From NCBI GenBank assembly GCA_020247055.1, contig JADCJL010000244.1:1-34390 (forward strand): a stretch of 34,390 nt of DNA, read 5' to 3'. The DNA comes from Acidobacteriaceae bacterium (GTDB lineage: Bacteria; Acidobacteriota; Terriglobia; Bryobacterales; Bryobacteraceae). The notes below the pieces were generated by a model, which had not been told where the DNA came from, made no database searches, and saw nothing but the letters and a program-made list of their open reading frames with translations. Both the position numbers and the translations under genes were made by a program. Below are positions 16,793 to 25,246 of this stretch, one piece after another (the stretch's first letter is position 1; each line of letters opens with the position of its first letter).

Positions 16793-19060
16793 TCACCGCC
16801 GCGGCAACGCAAACGCCACATACCCCTTCGGCAAATCCCCCCGCAGCCCCGCCTTCACCCCCGCGTGCGCCGCGTGCCCCCCGCCCGGCGTCACGTTCGA
16901 CGACGCCGAAACCACCAGAAACTGCCGCCCCCCGGCCTCGTACATCGACGGTACCCCCTCCGCCCCCGCCGGCAGCGTCGCCGTCCACAGCACCTGCCCG
17001 GTCTCGGCGTCCATTGCCCGCACCTTCCCGTCGCTCGCCGCGATAAACAGCAGCCCCGTCGCCGTCACAATCATCCCGTGGTGCTCCGCCATGAACGCCC
17101 CCGTATCTTTCGCCCCCTGCGCCGCCGCCGCCGCATCCTGCCCCAGCGGCGCCTTCCAGCGAATCGTCCCCTGGTTCAGGTCATACGCCACCACCTGCGA
17201 CCACGGCGGCCGCAGCACGTACGGCTGGTTCGGGTACAGCCCCCAGTCCGTGTAGTAGCGCGCCCGCGGCGCCCCGCTCCCCGCCGGATACTCCGGCCCG
17301 CCCAGCGGCGTGTACCGCCCCGCCGTGCTCTCCCGCGCCGCCAACCCGCCCGGCGCCCCGCCACGCGCCACCACCGGCCCCGCCGCCCGCGCCGCCTCCT
17401 GCTTCACCACCGGCGCCGCCCCCCGGCCCAGCATCCGGTAAATCCCCGCCACCTCCGCCGCCTCCAGGTCCCGGTACGCCGGCATCTTCCCCCGCCCGTT
17501 CCGCACCACCGCCTCAAACGCCTCCAGCGTCAGCCGCCCCCCAATCCCCGCCAGCGCCGGCGGACCCGCCCCCGCCCGCACCCCGTTCTCCCCGTGGCAA
17601 ACCTGGCACCGCGCCGCGAAAACCTCCCGCGCCCCGCCCCCGCCGCTCCGCCGCCCCAGCGGATCCTCCGCGCTCAGCTTGTAAATCGTCGGCCAGTCCT
17701 GCGTGTTCAGATACAGCATCCCCTTCGCCCCGTTCACCGCCCCACTCCCCCAATTCGACCCACCCCGCGCCCCCGGCATCGAAATCGTCTCCTCGAACCC
17801 CGGCGGCGTATACAACCCCTCGTTCCGCATCTTCCCGATCCGTTCCTTCCACGCCTTCTGCTCGGCCTCGGTCAGAATAAACGGATTCACGTCCTCCACC
17901 GACACGGTCTGCCGCGCAAACGGCGGCGGCGCCGTCGGAAACGGCTGCGTCGGCCACGCCTGCTCCCCCGGCATCCGGCTCGCCGGCACCGGCCGCTCGT
18001 CAATCGGCCACAGCGGCTCCCCGGTCACCCGGTTGAACACATACAGAAACCCCTGCTTGCTCGACTGCGCCACCACGTCCACCCGCCGCCCCTTGTGGGT
18101 CACCGTCAACAGCTGCGGCGCCGCCGTCGTGTCGTAGTCCCAAAGATCGTGGTGAACCAACTGGTAGTGCCACAGCCGCTTCCCCGTCCGCGCGTCCAGC
18201 GCCACCAGGCAGTTCCCGAACAGGTTCTGCCCAATCCGGTCGGCCCCGTAGTAGTCGTAGGTGGGCGACCCGGTCGGCAGGTACGCGATGCCCCGCTTCT
18301 CGTCAATCGTCATCTCGCCCCACACGTTCGTTCCGCCGCTGTACTTCCAGGCCTCCTTCGGCCAAGTCTCGTACCCAAACTCGCCCGGATGCGGAATCGT
18401 GTGGAAGGTCCACTCCAGCTTCCCCGTCAGGACGTTATACGCCCGCACATCGCCCGGCGCCGACAGATACGCCTCCCCCGGCGTCGATCCCATCAGAATC
18501 AGGTTCTCAAACACCCGGCCCGGCGTATCGGTCTGAATCCGGTTCACCGTCTTCGGATCTCTCCCCAGCCCCTCCCGCAGATCCACCAGCCCGTTCTTGC
18601 CGAAGCTGAGGATCGACTTCCCTGTCCGCGCGTCAATCTGCTGCAGGTAGTCGTTGATAGCGAACAGCAGCCGCCGGTCCTTCCGGTCCGGGCTCTCCCA
18701 GTAAGCGATGCCGCGCGTCGACAGGCCGGGCAGGTTCTCGTGGATCCAGATCTCCTTCCCCGTGGCGGCATCCAGCGCCACCAGCGAGTGATTCCGCGCC
18801 AGCACGTACATCACCCCGTCCACCACCACCGGGTTGAACAGATAGGCGTGTTGATCCCCGGAAGGATAGACCCAGGCTACCTCCAGCTGTTTCACGTTCT
18901 CGCGGTTGATCTGCTGCAGGTTGACGAAATGCGAAGAGTCCGCCCCGCCCCCGTAGTCGGGCCAGTTGCGCGGATTCTTCCGCGCCGGCTGCCCCCACAG
19001 GGCAACGACTAACCAGGCGCCCGCCAATCCGCGGGCCAGGGATAACAAAGAAGGTCTCAT
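16793..19060 (-). CDS. Periplasmic PQQ-dependent dehydrogenase with embedded cytochrome c domain
   Basis: This 755-residue quinoprotein starts at ATG 19060 with GGAGGA seven bases upstream. An in-frame start at 19111 is less likely. A signal segment (LARGLAGAWLVVALWG) precedes propeller repeats such as NWPDYGGG, AWVYPSG and DAATGKEIW. A cytochrome c domain sits inside the propeller, with heme motif C485-Q-V-C-H489 and a likely Met ligand in GKMPAYRD. The propeller then resumes (WSQVVAYDLNQGTIRWKAPLG) to the end. Such enzymes oxidise sugars or alcohols and pass electrons from PQQ to the heme. The mid-chain heme domain matches quinoprotein glucose/alcohol dehydrogenase-like proteins of Acidobacteria. 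Substrate is unknown. Confidence 0.92.
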   Translation of the reverse strand: MRPSLLSLARGLAGAWLVVALWGQPARKNPRNWPDYGGGADSSHFVNLQQINRENVKQLEVAWVYPSGDQHAYLFNPVVVDGVMYVLARNHSLVALDAATGKEIWIHENLPGLSTRGIAYWESPDRKDRRLLFAINDYLQQIDARTGKSILSFGKNGLVDLREGLGRDPKTVNRIQTDTPGRVFENLILMGSTPGEAYLSAPGDVRAYNVLTGKLEWTFHTIPHPGEFGYETWPKEAWKYSGGTNVWGEMTIDEKRGIAYLPTGSPTYDYYGADRIGQNLFGNCLVALDARTGKRLWHYQLVHHDLWDYDTTAAPQLLTVTHKGRRVDVVAQSSKQGFLYVFNRVTGEPLWPIDERPVPASRMPGEQAWPTQPFPTAPPPFARQTVSVEDVNPFILTEAEQKAWKERIGKMRNEGLYTPPGFEETISMPGARGGSNWGSGAVNGAKGMLYLNTQDWPTIYKLSAEDPLGRRSGGGGAREVFAARCQVCHGENGVRAGAGPPALAGIGGRLTLEAFEAVVRNGRGKMPAYRDLEAAEVAGIYRMLGRGAAPVVKQEAARAAGPVVARGGAPGGLAARESTAGRYTPLGGPEYPAGSGAPRARYYTDWGLYPNQPYVLRPPWSQVVAYDLNQGTIRWKAPLGQDAAAAAQGAKDTGAFMAEHHGMIVTATGLLFIAASDGKVRAMDAETGQVLWTATLPAGAEGVPSMYEAGGRQFLVVSASSNVTPGGGHAAHAGVKAGLRGDLPKGYVAFALPRR

Positions 19061-19295
19061 GACAGCGTCCTCCGAACAGCCTATCACCCTGCGCGAAACT
19101 CCGTTCACCACCCGACTAACAAAATATCTCCCCTCTTTTCAACAACACCAACGCCCCACCCTCCCGAAACCCGGAAAGCACCGGTTATCATAAAAACAGG
19201 AAGAGCCCGCGGAAAACTCCATCGCGACCCCGCCCGCCAGCCGTTCCACCCCGAGCTTGGGTTCGAATCGCAAAACAGCTACCCGCCAGCGCTCC
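19061..19295 (-). other. Intergenic region between dapD and the PQQ dehydrogenase
   Basis: These 235 bases carry the dehydrogenase promoter (19123-19151) and the downstream end of the dap operon. A TATGAT-like box on the minus strand near 19190 is a second possible -10. No clear intrinsic terminator for dapD was found, and no ORF was recognised. Confidence 0.5.
19123..19151 (-). promoter_or_regulatory. Candidate promoter of the PQQ dehydrogenase-sulfatase operon
   Basis: On the minus strand, TTGGTG (19151-19146) and GATATT (19128-19123) are separated by exactly 17 bases, each with 4/6 consensus matches. Transcription would start near 19116, leaving about 56 bases of leader before the ATG at 19060. 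Confidence 0.5.
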
Positions 19296-20135
19296 CTACC
19301 GCAGCAGATCCTCCAACTGAATCCGCGCGTCCGTCTTCGCATCCCGGTACTTGATGATCACCGGCGTATAGATCGAGATCCCCCAATCCTTACCCGGCCC
19401 GCTCGTCACCGCCCGCGAACCCGCCACCACCACCGCACCCTCCGGAATCACCAACGGCTCCTCGTCCGTCGCCCGGATCACCGTCCCGTTCACCAGGTCA
19501 TACACCGGCGTCGACCGGTTCAGAATCGTCCCCGTCCCCAGCACCGCCCGCGTCTTCACCACCGTCCCCTCGTACACGCCGCAGTTGCCCCCGCACAGCA
19601 CATCATCCTCGATGATCACCGGCAGCGCCCCCACCGGCTCGAGCACCCCGCCAATCTGCACCGCCGCCGACAGATGCACCCGCGCCCCAATCTGCGCGCA
19701 GGAACCCACGAGCGCATGCGAATCCACCATCGTCCCGTCGCCCACGTAAGCGCCCACGTTAATGTACATCGGCGGCATACAAGTCACCGACTTGCCAATA
19801 TAACAGCCGTCCCGCACGCTCGACCCGCCCGGCACAATCCGGATCCCCGCCCCCGCCGGAAACTGCCGCACCGGGTACGTCGCCTTGTCCATGAACGGCT
19901 GCCGCTGCGGGTCCACCGACATGTCCACAATCGCCCCCAGCCGGAACCCCAGCAGGATCCCCTTCTTCACCCACGCATTCACCCGCCACCCGGTCTTCTC
20001 CCCAGGGTCCGGCGACGCGCTGCGGATCGTCCCCGCGTTCAGCGCGGCCTTGAACTCGGCGAACAGCTTCCAGTGCTCTTCCGTGTAGCCGCCCGCCGGC
20101 TTGTTGTCAAACGCCTCTTCAATTCTTGCCTGCAA
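19296..20135 (-). CDS. dapD: Tetrahydrodipicolinate N-succinyltransferase
   Basis: The enzyme adds a succinyl group to tetrahydrodipicolinate in the succinylase branch of lysine and diaminopimelate synthesis. The left-handed beta-helix hexapeptide repeats are evident ([21 protein letters not shown], then further repeats), and the N-terminal helical domain (ARIEEAFDN) is normal. The TTG at 20135 is preferred because GGGAGG lies six bases upstream (20147-20142). An ATG at 20156 in the same frame would add seven residues (286 in total) and lacks a ribosome site. Either start overlaps dapA. It is last in the dap operon. Confidence 0.93.
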   Translation of the reverse strand: MQARIEEAFDNKPAGGYTEEHWKLFAEFKAALNAGTIRSASPDPGEKTGWRVNAWVKKGILLGFRLGAIVDMSVDPQRQPFMDKATYPVRQFPAGAGIRIVPGGSSVRDGCYIGKSVTCMPPMYINVGAYVGDGTMVDSHALVGSCAQIGARVHLSAAVQIGGVLEPVGALPVIIEDDVLCGGNCGVYEGTVVKTRAVLGTGTILNRSTPVYDLVNGTVIRATDEEPLVIPEGAVVVAGSRAVTSGPGKDWGISIYTPVIIKYRDAKTDARIQLEDLLR

Positions 20136-21000
20136 GCAATGCCTCCCATACCGCATCTAATTTCGCCATCGCCGCCGCCGAAGGCGGACACATCGGCAGC
20201 CGCCACACGGGCTCGAGCAGCCCCATCTTCGCCATCAGATACTTCACCGGAATCGGGTTCGACTCGACAAAGTTCACCTCCATCAACGGCAGCCACCGCC
20301 GCTGCAGGATCCGCGCCACCTCATACTCGCCCAGCCGCGCCTTCAACGCCAGCAGCGTCATCTCCCGCGGTATCTGGTTCGATACCACCGAGATAATGCC
20401 CTTCCCCCCCAACGCCGTCAGCGGAATCGTAATCGAGTCGTCCCCGCTCAGCACATGAAAGCTCTCCGGCACCTCGTGGATCACGCGCGCCATTTGACTG
20501 ATGTTGCCCGAAGCCTCCTTCACGGCCACAATGTTGTCAATCGCCGCCAGCCGCTGCAGCGTCGCCGGCTCCACGTTCACGCCCGTCCGCCCCGCCACGC
20601 TGTACACCACAATCGGCGTCTTCACCGCCGCCGCAATCGCGGCATAGTGCTGATAGAGGCCCTCCTGCGTCGGCTTGTTGTAGTAAGGGGTCACCGACAG
20701 CAGCCCGTCCACCCCCATCGCCGCCAACTCCTTGGCCAGCGCAATCACCTCGGCCGTGTTGTAGCCCCCCGCCCCGGCCACCACGGGAACCTTCCCCTTG
20801 GCCTCCTCAAGCGTGATCTCCACCACCCGCAAGTGCTCGGCGTGCGTCAACGTCGGCGATTCGCCCGTCGTCCCGCAGGGCACGAGAAAATCGATGCCCT
20901 CGCTGATCTGCCGCTGCACCAGCGCCCGCAGCGTCGCCTCGTCCAGCGACTGGTCCCGCCGGAAAGGTGTTACTAACGCGGTCCCGCATCCCGTAAACAT
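20119..21000 (-). CDS. dapA: 4-hydroxy-tetrahydrodipicolinate synthase
   Basis: This 293-residue TIM-barrel aldolase condenses pyruvate and aspartate semialdehyde. The Schiff-base lysine is K161 in VAVKEASGN, the proton-relay Tyr region is [13 protein letters not shown], and [11 protein letters not shown] is the family signature. SVAGRTG stands where many homologs read NVPGRTG. It lies 6 bases after dapB and overlaps dapD. Lysine feedback at the protein level cannot be judged from motifs alone. Confidence 0.97.
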   Translation of the reverse strand: MFTGCGTALVTPFRRDQSLDEATLRALVQRQISEGIDFLVPCGTTGESPTLTHAEHLRVVEITLEEAKGKVPVVAGAGGYNTAEVIALAKELAAMGVDGLLSVTPYYNKPTQEGLYQHYAAIAAAVKTPIVVYSVAGRTGVNVEPATLQRLAAIDNIVAVKEASGNISQMARVIHEVPESFHVLSGDDSITIPLTALGGKGIISVVSNQIPREMTLLALKARLGEYEVARILQRRWLPLMEVNFVESNPIPVKYLMAKMGLLEPVWRLPMCPPSAAAMAKLDAVWEALLAGKN

Positions 21001-21006
21001 GGTTCC

Positions 21007-21702
21007 TTACCTCACTCCAAACAAGATCTCGGAAAACTCGTAAAAGCCCTGCTTGCCCACCACCCACCGGGCGGCCTGCAGCGCCCCCCGCGCAAATCCC
21101 TCCCGGCTCCGCGCCGTATGCCGCAGCGTGATCGTATCGGCCGCCGAGTCAAAGCCGATCTCGTGCGTCCCCGGCACGCGCCCCGCCCGGTTCGAACTTA
21201 CGTCAATCGTCCGCCCGTAGCCCGCCGTCTTCATCTCGTCCACCAGCTTCAGCAGCGTCCCCGACGGCGCGTCTTTCTTCTCGTCATGGTGGATCTCCCA
21301 CGCATACGCCCCGTACTCCGGCTGCTCCTTCAGAAGCCGCGCCGCCTCGTGCACCAGCTTGAAGAACACGTTCACCCCCACCGAGTAGTTCGGCGACCAC
21401 ACCACCGGGCTCCCCTGCCGCTCACTCGCCGCCCGCACCCGGGCCATCTCGCCCAGCCACCCCGTCGTCCCGATCACCACCGGCACCCGCAGCGCCGTCA
21501 GCGCCTCCACGTTCCGCACCGTCGCCGTCGGTATCGAAAACTCAATGGCGACATCGATCCCGGCGAAGTTCTCCGCCGTCAGCCCCTCGAAGTTCGCGTT
21601 GTTGTGCTCGTCCAGAATCAGCCCGACCTCCAGCCCGTACTCCGGCGCCAGCGCCTCGAGCATCTTCCCCATCTTGCCGTAGCCAATCAGTGCCAGCTTC
21701 AT
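21007..21702 (-). CDS. dapB: 4-hydroxy-tetrahydrodipicolinate reductase (short form)
   Basis: This 231-residue enzyme uses NAD(P)H to reduce the DapA product. The Rossmann start is LALIGYGKMGK. The catalytic region is EIHHDEKKDAPSGTLLKL, with the substrate-binding Lys and His. SPNYSVGVNVFFKL is also typical. It is shorter than the E. coli enzyme (273 residues), in the insertion-poor style of several phyla. It overlaps the end of lysC by 4 bases (ATGA). Confidence 0.96.
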   Translation of the reverse strand: MKLALIGYGKMGKMLEALAPEYGLEVGLILDEHNNANFEGLTAENFAGIDVAIEFSIPTATVRNVEALTALRVPVVIGTTGWLGEMARVRAASERQGSPVVWSPNYSVGVNVFFKLVHEAARLLKEQPEYGAYAWEIHHDEKKDAPSGTLLKLVDEMKTAGYGRTIDVSSNRAGRVPGTHEIGFDSAADTITLRHTARSREGFARGALQAARWVVGKQGFYEFSEILFGVR

Positions 21703-23048
21703 TCAAATACCCTCCCGTCGAGCGTTGCAAAGAACTCGGCGTGCAGCGCCGCCACCGCCGCCGGCAGCTCCCGGTCCTCCACCACCATACTCAAATTCAG
21801 CAGCGAAGCGCCCTGGCTGATCATATGCAGATTCGCCGTCCGCACCGCGCCCAGCGCCCGCGCCGCCACGCCCGGCGTCTTCTTGATCCCCTCGCCCACC
21901 AGACAGATAATCGACAGATCCCGCTCCACCGTCACCTCGGCAATCTTCGCCAACTCGGCGACAATCGCCTCCAGATGCTCGGTCGTATCGATGGTCAACG
22001 ACACGGAAACCTCCGAGGTCGAAACCATATCCACCGGCGTCGCAAACCGGTCAAACGTCTCAAAGATCCGCCGCAGAAAGCCGTGCGCCATCAGCATCCG
22101 CAGGCTCTGTATGTTCAGGAGCGTAATGCCCCGCTTGCACGCAATCGACTTCACCACATTGGCCGAAGCCACCGCCTCGGCCACAATCCGCGTACCCGGC
22201 GAAGCCGGGTTCCGCGAGTTCAGAATCAGCACCGGGATGTTCTTCTCCACCGCCGGCACTACCGTCGCCGGATGCAGCACCTTCGCGCCGAAGTAAGCCA
22301 GCTCGGCCGCCTCGGCAAAGCTGATCAGCTTCACGCGGTGTCCGCCCGGCAGAATCCGCGGGTCGCACGTCAGCATGCCATCCACATCGGTCCAGATCTG
22401 GATCTCGCTCGCCCCGATGCCCGCCCCGAAGATCGCCGCCGAAAAGTCGCTCCCGCCCCGCCCCAGCGTCGTCGTAAAGCCGTCCTGCGTCGAGCCGATA
22501 AACCCGCCGAGCACCACCACCTTGCCCATCTCCGCCAGCGGCTTCAAAATGCTCTGGCACTTGGCATAGGTGCGGGCATAAAGCGGCGCCGCCTGCTTAT
22601 GCCGCCGGTCGGTGATCAGCACCTCCCGCGCGTCCACGTGCACGCTCCGCAGCCCCAGCTTCTCAAACGCCACGGCCACAATCTTCGACGACAGCCGCTC
22701 CCCGTAGCTCGAGATCAAATCGACGTACTGGTCCGGAAACTCGCCAATCTGCGTGAGCTCATCGAGAAACGCGCCCAACTCCTGAAAGTGCAGCGCAATG
22801 AAAGCGGCAAGCGAATCATCCGCCTCGCCCAGCGTGAACCGCTCGAGCGCATCGAGCTCCGCCTGCGCCGCCTCGCGCTGCCCGCTCGCAGCCAGCTCCG
22901 CCGCCGCCAGCAGCCGGTTCGTCGTCTTGCCCATCGCCGAAACCACCACCACCGGCTGCTCCTCCAGCCGCTCCCGCACAATCCCGGCCACCCGCGTAAT
23001 CGCCGCGGCGGACTCGACCGACGAGCCGCCGAACTTCATCACAATCAT
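21699..23048 (-). CDS. lysC: Aspartate kinase
   Basis: This 449-residue enzyme phosphorylates aspartate, the first step toward lysine, threonine and methionine. The N-terminus IVMKFGGSSVESAAAI is the family signature, and VVSAMGKTTNRLL and RGGSDFSAAIFG belong to the catalytic domain. The C-terminal third (about 300-449) holds two ACT domains, the usual lysine- or threonine-binding regulators. There is no homoserine dehydrogenase fusion. The ATG follows the dapE stop directly. With the L-box upstream it is probably controlled at both RNA and protein level. Confidence 0.96.
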   Translation of the reverse strand: MIVMKFGGSSVESAAAITRVAGIVRERLEEQPVVVVSAMGKTTNRLLAAAELAASGQREAAQAELDALERFTLGEADDSLAAFIALHFQELGAFLDELTQIGEFPDQYVDLISSYGERLSSKIVAVAFEKLGLRSVHVDAREVLITDRRHKQAAPLYARTYAKCQSILKPLAEMGKVVVLGGFIGSTQDGFTTTLGRGGSDFSAAIFGAGIGASEIQIWTDVDGMLTCDPRILPGGHRVKLISFAEAAELAYFGAKVLHPATVVPAVEKNIPVLILNSRNPASPGTRIVAEAVASANVVKSIACKRGITLLNIQSLRMLMAHGFLRRIFETFDRFATPVDMVSTSEVSVSLTIDTTEHLEAIVAELAKIAEVTVERDLSIICLVGEGIKKTPGVAARALGAVRTANLHMISQGASLLNLSMVVEDRELPAAVAALHAEFFATLDGRVFE

Positions 23049-24062
23049 CTATGCCAACCCTTCCAGTAACTGCGTCACCAGCGTCTGGTAATGCTCCACC
23101 GCCGCCAGTAACTCCCGCTTCGGCACCCGCTCCTCGCTCGTATGTGCCACGTGGATCGTCCCGGGGCCGAACAGTAGCGGCTCGCCCCACTCCCCGCCAA
23201 ACGCCGGGATGTCGGTCGTGTACGCCACGACGGTCGTCGGAATCCCCGGCACCGGCTTCAGATGAACCGCCGGGATGCAGATCACCTCCCGGGCCTCCAC
23301 AAGGCCCTCGCACGCCGCCGCCATCGCCGCCCGCAGCGGCGCCGGGTCATCCACCAGCCGGAAAAAGACATCGGCCTTCGCCGCGTCCGGAATCACGTTC
23401 GGCGCCCGCCCCGCGGCCAGCGTCCCGATGTTCAACGTGCACGGCCCCAGAATCGGATGCGTCGGCAGTTCAATCTTTCGTACCCGCTCCAAAGCATCAA
23501 GCAGCTTCAACACGGCCGATTCGCCCAGCTCCGGGTATGCCGAATGCGCCATCCGTCCACTCGCGTGCAGCTCATAGCGCAGCGCGCCCTTCGAGCCCAG
23601 CGCCAGCTGGCACTCGGTCGGCTCGCCGTTGATAAGAAACTTCGACCCGCGCGGCTGCTTGGCCATGAAGTAGGCGCCGGCCGAGTTCCGCTCCTCGCCG
23701 ACGACAAACAGCAGCGCGAAGTTCCGCGTCCCTTTGGCGAGCAGCGCCTCGGCGGCCTTGATCATGGAAGCGATGATGCCCTTGACATCGCAAGCCCCGC
23801 GGCCCCAGATGAACTCGTCATCCTCTCGCGACGGAAAAAACGGCGGCACCGTGTCGGTATGCGTCGACAGCGTCACGAGCGGCTGGCCAAAGGTGACGAG
23901 AATGTTGGGCCGGTTCGGCTCCACCTCGATCAGCTCCACCGTGCCGCCGTACTGCGCGGCCAGCGGCCGCAGGTACGCCTCCAGGTAAGCGACGTGCGGG
24001 GCCTCGTTGCCGGTGATCGACTCAATATCGATGAGCGCGCGGGTCAGTGCAAAGACATCCAT
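23049..24062 (-). CDS. dapE: Succinyl-diaminopimelate desuccinylase (M20 family)
   Basis: This 337-residue zinc peptidase-like enzyme has M20 ligands in STHTDTVPPF (His and Asp), the bridging Asp of WGRGACDVKG, the Glu pair of GEERNSAGA, a further Glu in NGEPTEC and a late His in HVAHTSEER. Family M20 alone cannot separate DapE from ArgE. The operon with lysC-dapB-dapA-dapD settles it as the desuccinylase. ATG at 24062 (MDVFALTRALIDIESITG) is right. The in-frame start at 24230 would translate the riboswitch. No clear ribosome site precedes 24062. Confidence 0.9.
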   Translation of the reverse strand: MDVFALTRALIDIESITGNEAPHVAYLEAYLRPLAAQYGGTVELIEVEPNRPNILVTFGQPLVTLSTHTDTVPPFFPSREDDEFIWGRGACDVKGIIASMIKAAEALLAKGTRNFALLFVVGEERNSAGAYFMAKQPRGSKFLINGEPTECQLALGSKGALRYELHASGRMAHSAYPELGESAVLKLLDALERVRKIELPTHPILGPCTLNIGTLAAGRAPNVIPDAAKADVFFRLVDDPAPLRAAMAAACEGLVEAREVICIPAVHLKPVPGIPTTVVAYTTDIPAFGGEWGEPLLFGPGTIHVAHTSEERVPKRELLAAVEHYQTLVTQLLEGLA

Positions 24063-24107
24063 AAGTTGTAAGTGTGGGGAGGGATTGCCGGAAGAAGGTA
24101 GGCCTTC

Positions 24108-24302
24108 CTCTCTAGCGCTCCACTCGAAAGGGCATCCGGCGTTGCACCGGCTCTTTGAGTGACAGTGGACCGGCTTTCGCCCGCATCCCCCAGCCCGTCC
24201 GCTTGCCAACCGCGCATCGTGCTTCGGCATTGAACCCTGGCCGGCTTGCTCCCGTTGGCGGGAACTGCCGCAAGGGACCGTGGTCCATGCACCTCTACAG
24301 AG
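24108..24302 (-). ncRNA. Lysine riboswitch (L-box)
   Basis: Five helices fit the lysine aptamer. P1 pairs CUCUGUAG (24302-24295) with CUAGAGAG (24115-24108) with one G-G mismatch. Then junction AGGU. P2 pairs GCAUGGACC with GGUUCAAUGC. Junction J2/3 is CGAAG, inside GCCGAAG at 24228-24222. P3 is irregular. CUGGGGG (24193-24187) opens P4, capped by a GAAA loop. CCACUGUCAC (24168-24159) and GUGGAGCGCUAGAG close P5 and P1. These blocks match the T. maritima asd aptamer as remembered. P2 shows no AGAGUA loop-E/K-turn, and P5 is long. An 8-base-pair hairpin using the last three bases of P1 follows (GAGGAAGG/CCUUCUUC), with no U-run, so the expression mechanism is unclear. Lysine should turn off dapE-lysC-dapB-dapA-dapD. 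Confidence 0.9.
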
Positions 24303-24309
24303 TTATCTC

Positions 24310-24339
24310 AGAGTAGCGAAGCCCGCCCGCTGCCGTCAA
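24310..24339 (-). promoter_or_regulatory. Candidate promoter of the lysine riboswitch and dap operon
   Basis: On the minus strand, TTGACG (24339-24334, 5/6 to the -35 consensus, and containing the upstream gene's TGA) is followed 17-18 bases later by TACTCT (24315-24310, weak -10). Transcription would start about 24303, the first base of riboswitch helix P1. That coincidence raises confidence. Confidence 0.55.
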
Positions 24340-25241
24340 TCGTTCCCGAGGCCGCTCCAGATCCCTGCTGCCGTCCGGTACGTGTTCGCGTTCGCCCGCA
24401 CGGTCGCCTCAATCGGCTCGGCGTACCCGCCGCCGAGCAGCAGCACAAAGGGCTTGCCGTAGCCGTGCGCCGCCGTCATCACCCGCCGGTCGCGTTCGGC
24501 CAGGCCCGCGTGCGTCAGCGCCAATTTGCCCAGCTTATCCTCCCGCAACCCATCCACCCCGGACTGATAGAACACAAAATCGGGTCGGAACTCCCACACC
24601 CGCGGCAGATACTCGTCAAGCGCCGCCAGATACTCCTCATCGCCCGCCCCATCGGCAAAGTCCACATCAATGCGGCTCGTCTGCTTGCGGAACGGAAAGT
24701 TGTTCCGGCCGTGAAACGAGAGCGTCAATACGTCCGGATCATCCGCAAACAGCGCCGCTGTCCCGTCGCCCTGGTGCACGTCGAGATCCACCACCGCCAC
24801 GCGCCAGCCCCACCCGCGCCGCCGCAGGTCAGCGATCGAGACCGCAATGTCATTGAAGACACAGAACCCGGAACCCTCGGCCCGGTAAGCGTGGTGCGTC
24901 CCCCCCATCAGCGCCCCGCCAAAGCCGCTCTCCTGCGCCGCCTCCGTCGCGGCCAGCGCGCCGCCCACACTCGCCAGCGTCCGCAGCACCAGCGCCGGCG
25001 ACCACGGAAAGCCGATGCGGCGCACCGCCGCCGGCGGCAGTGCCCCTTCAAGGAACTGCCGCACATACTCCGGGTCGTGCGCCAGGCAGACCTCCTCGCG
25101 CGAAGCGAGCGGCGCCGGCAGGATCGCAAAGCGGCGATCGCCCGTCAGGGCGTCGCGCAACAGACGGTACTTGCGCGCCGGAAACCGGTGGTCCGGCGGC
25201 AAGCCCATGTCGTAGTGATCACAGTAGTAGAGCCGCAGCAA
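24336..25241 (-). CDS. Histone-deacetylase-family (AcuC/HDAC-like) deacetylase
   Basis: This 301-residue protein has the zinc deacetylase core: GGTHHAYRAEGSGFCVFND (catalytic His pair 116-117), VDLDVHQGDGT (zinc ligands D154 and H156), a third Asp in YQSGVDGLREDKLG, and the late GGGYAEPIEATVRANANTY. It starts with TTG five bases after the DUF1080 gene. Bacterial members remove acetyl groups from acyl-lysines, polyamines or small amides. Its neighbours (Pot-type transporter, glmM) would make a polyamine or amino-sugar substrate plausible, but this is inference. Its stop codon forms the -35 of the dap promoter. Confidence 0.88.
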   Translation of the reverse strand: MLRLYYCDHYDMGLPPDHRFPARKYRLLRDALTGDRRFAILPAPLASREEVCLAHDPEYVRQFLEGALPPAAVRRIGFPWSPALVLRTLASVGGALAATEAAQESGFGGALMGGTHHAYRAEGSGFCVFNDIAVSIADLRRRGWGWRVAVVDLDVHQGDGTAALFADDPDVLTLSFHGRNNFPFRKQTSRIDVDFADGAGDEEYLAALDEYLPRVWEFRPDFVFYQSGVDGLREDKLGKLALTHAGLAERDRRVMTAAHGYGKPFVLLLGGGYAEPIEATVRANANTYRTAAGIWSGLGND

Positions 25242-25246
25242 CGCGG

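Noticed and set aside
16709-19012. 767-codon frame on the plus strand
   Set aside because: It is an Arg/Pro/His-rich shadow of the PQQ dehydrogenase, which has clear motifs.
24108-24302. Cobalamin, TPP or FMN riboswitch
   Set aside because: Characteristic boxes of those classes are absent, while the lysine aptamer blocks occur in order upstream of lysine genes.
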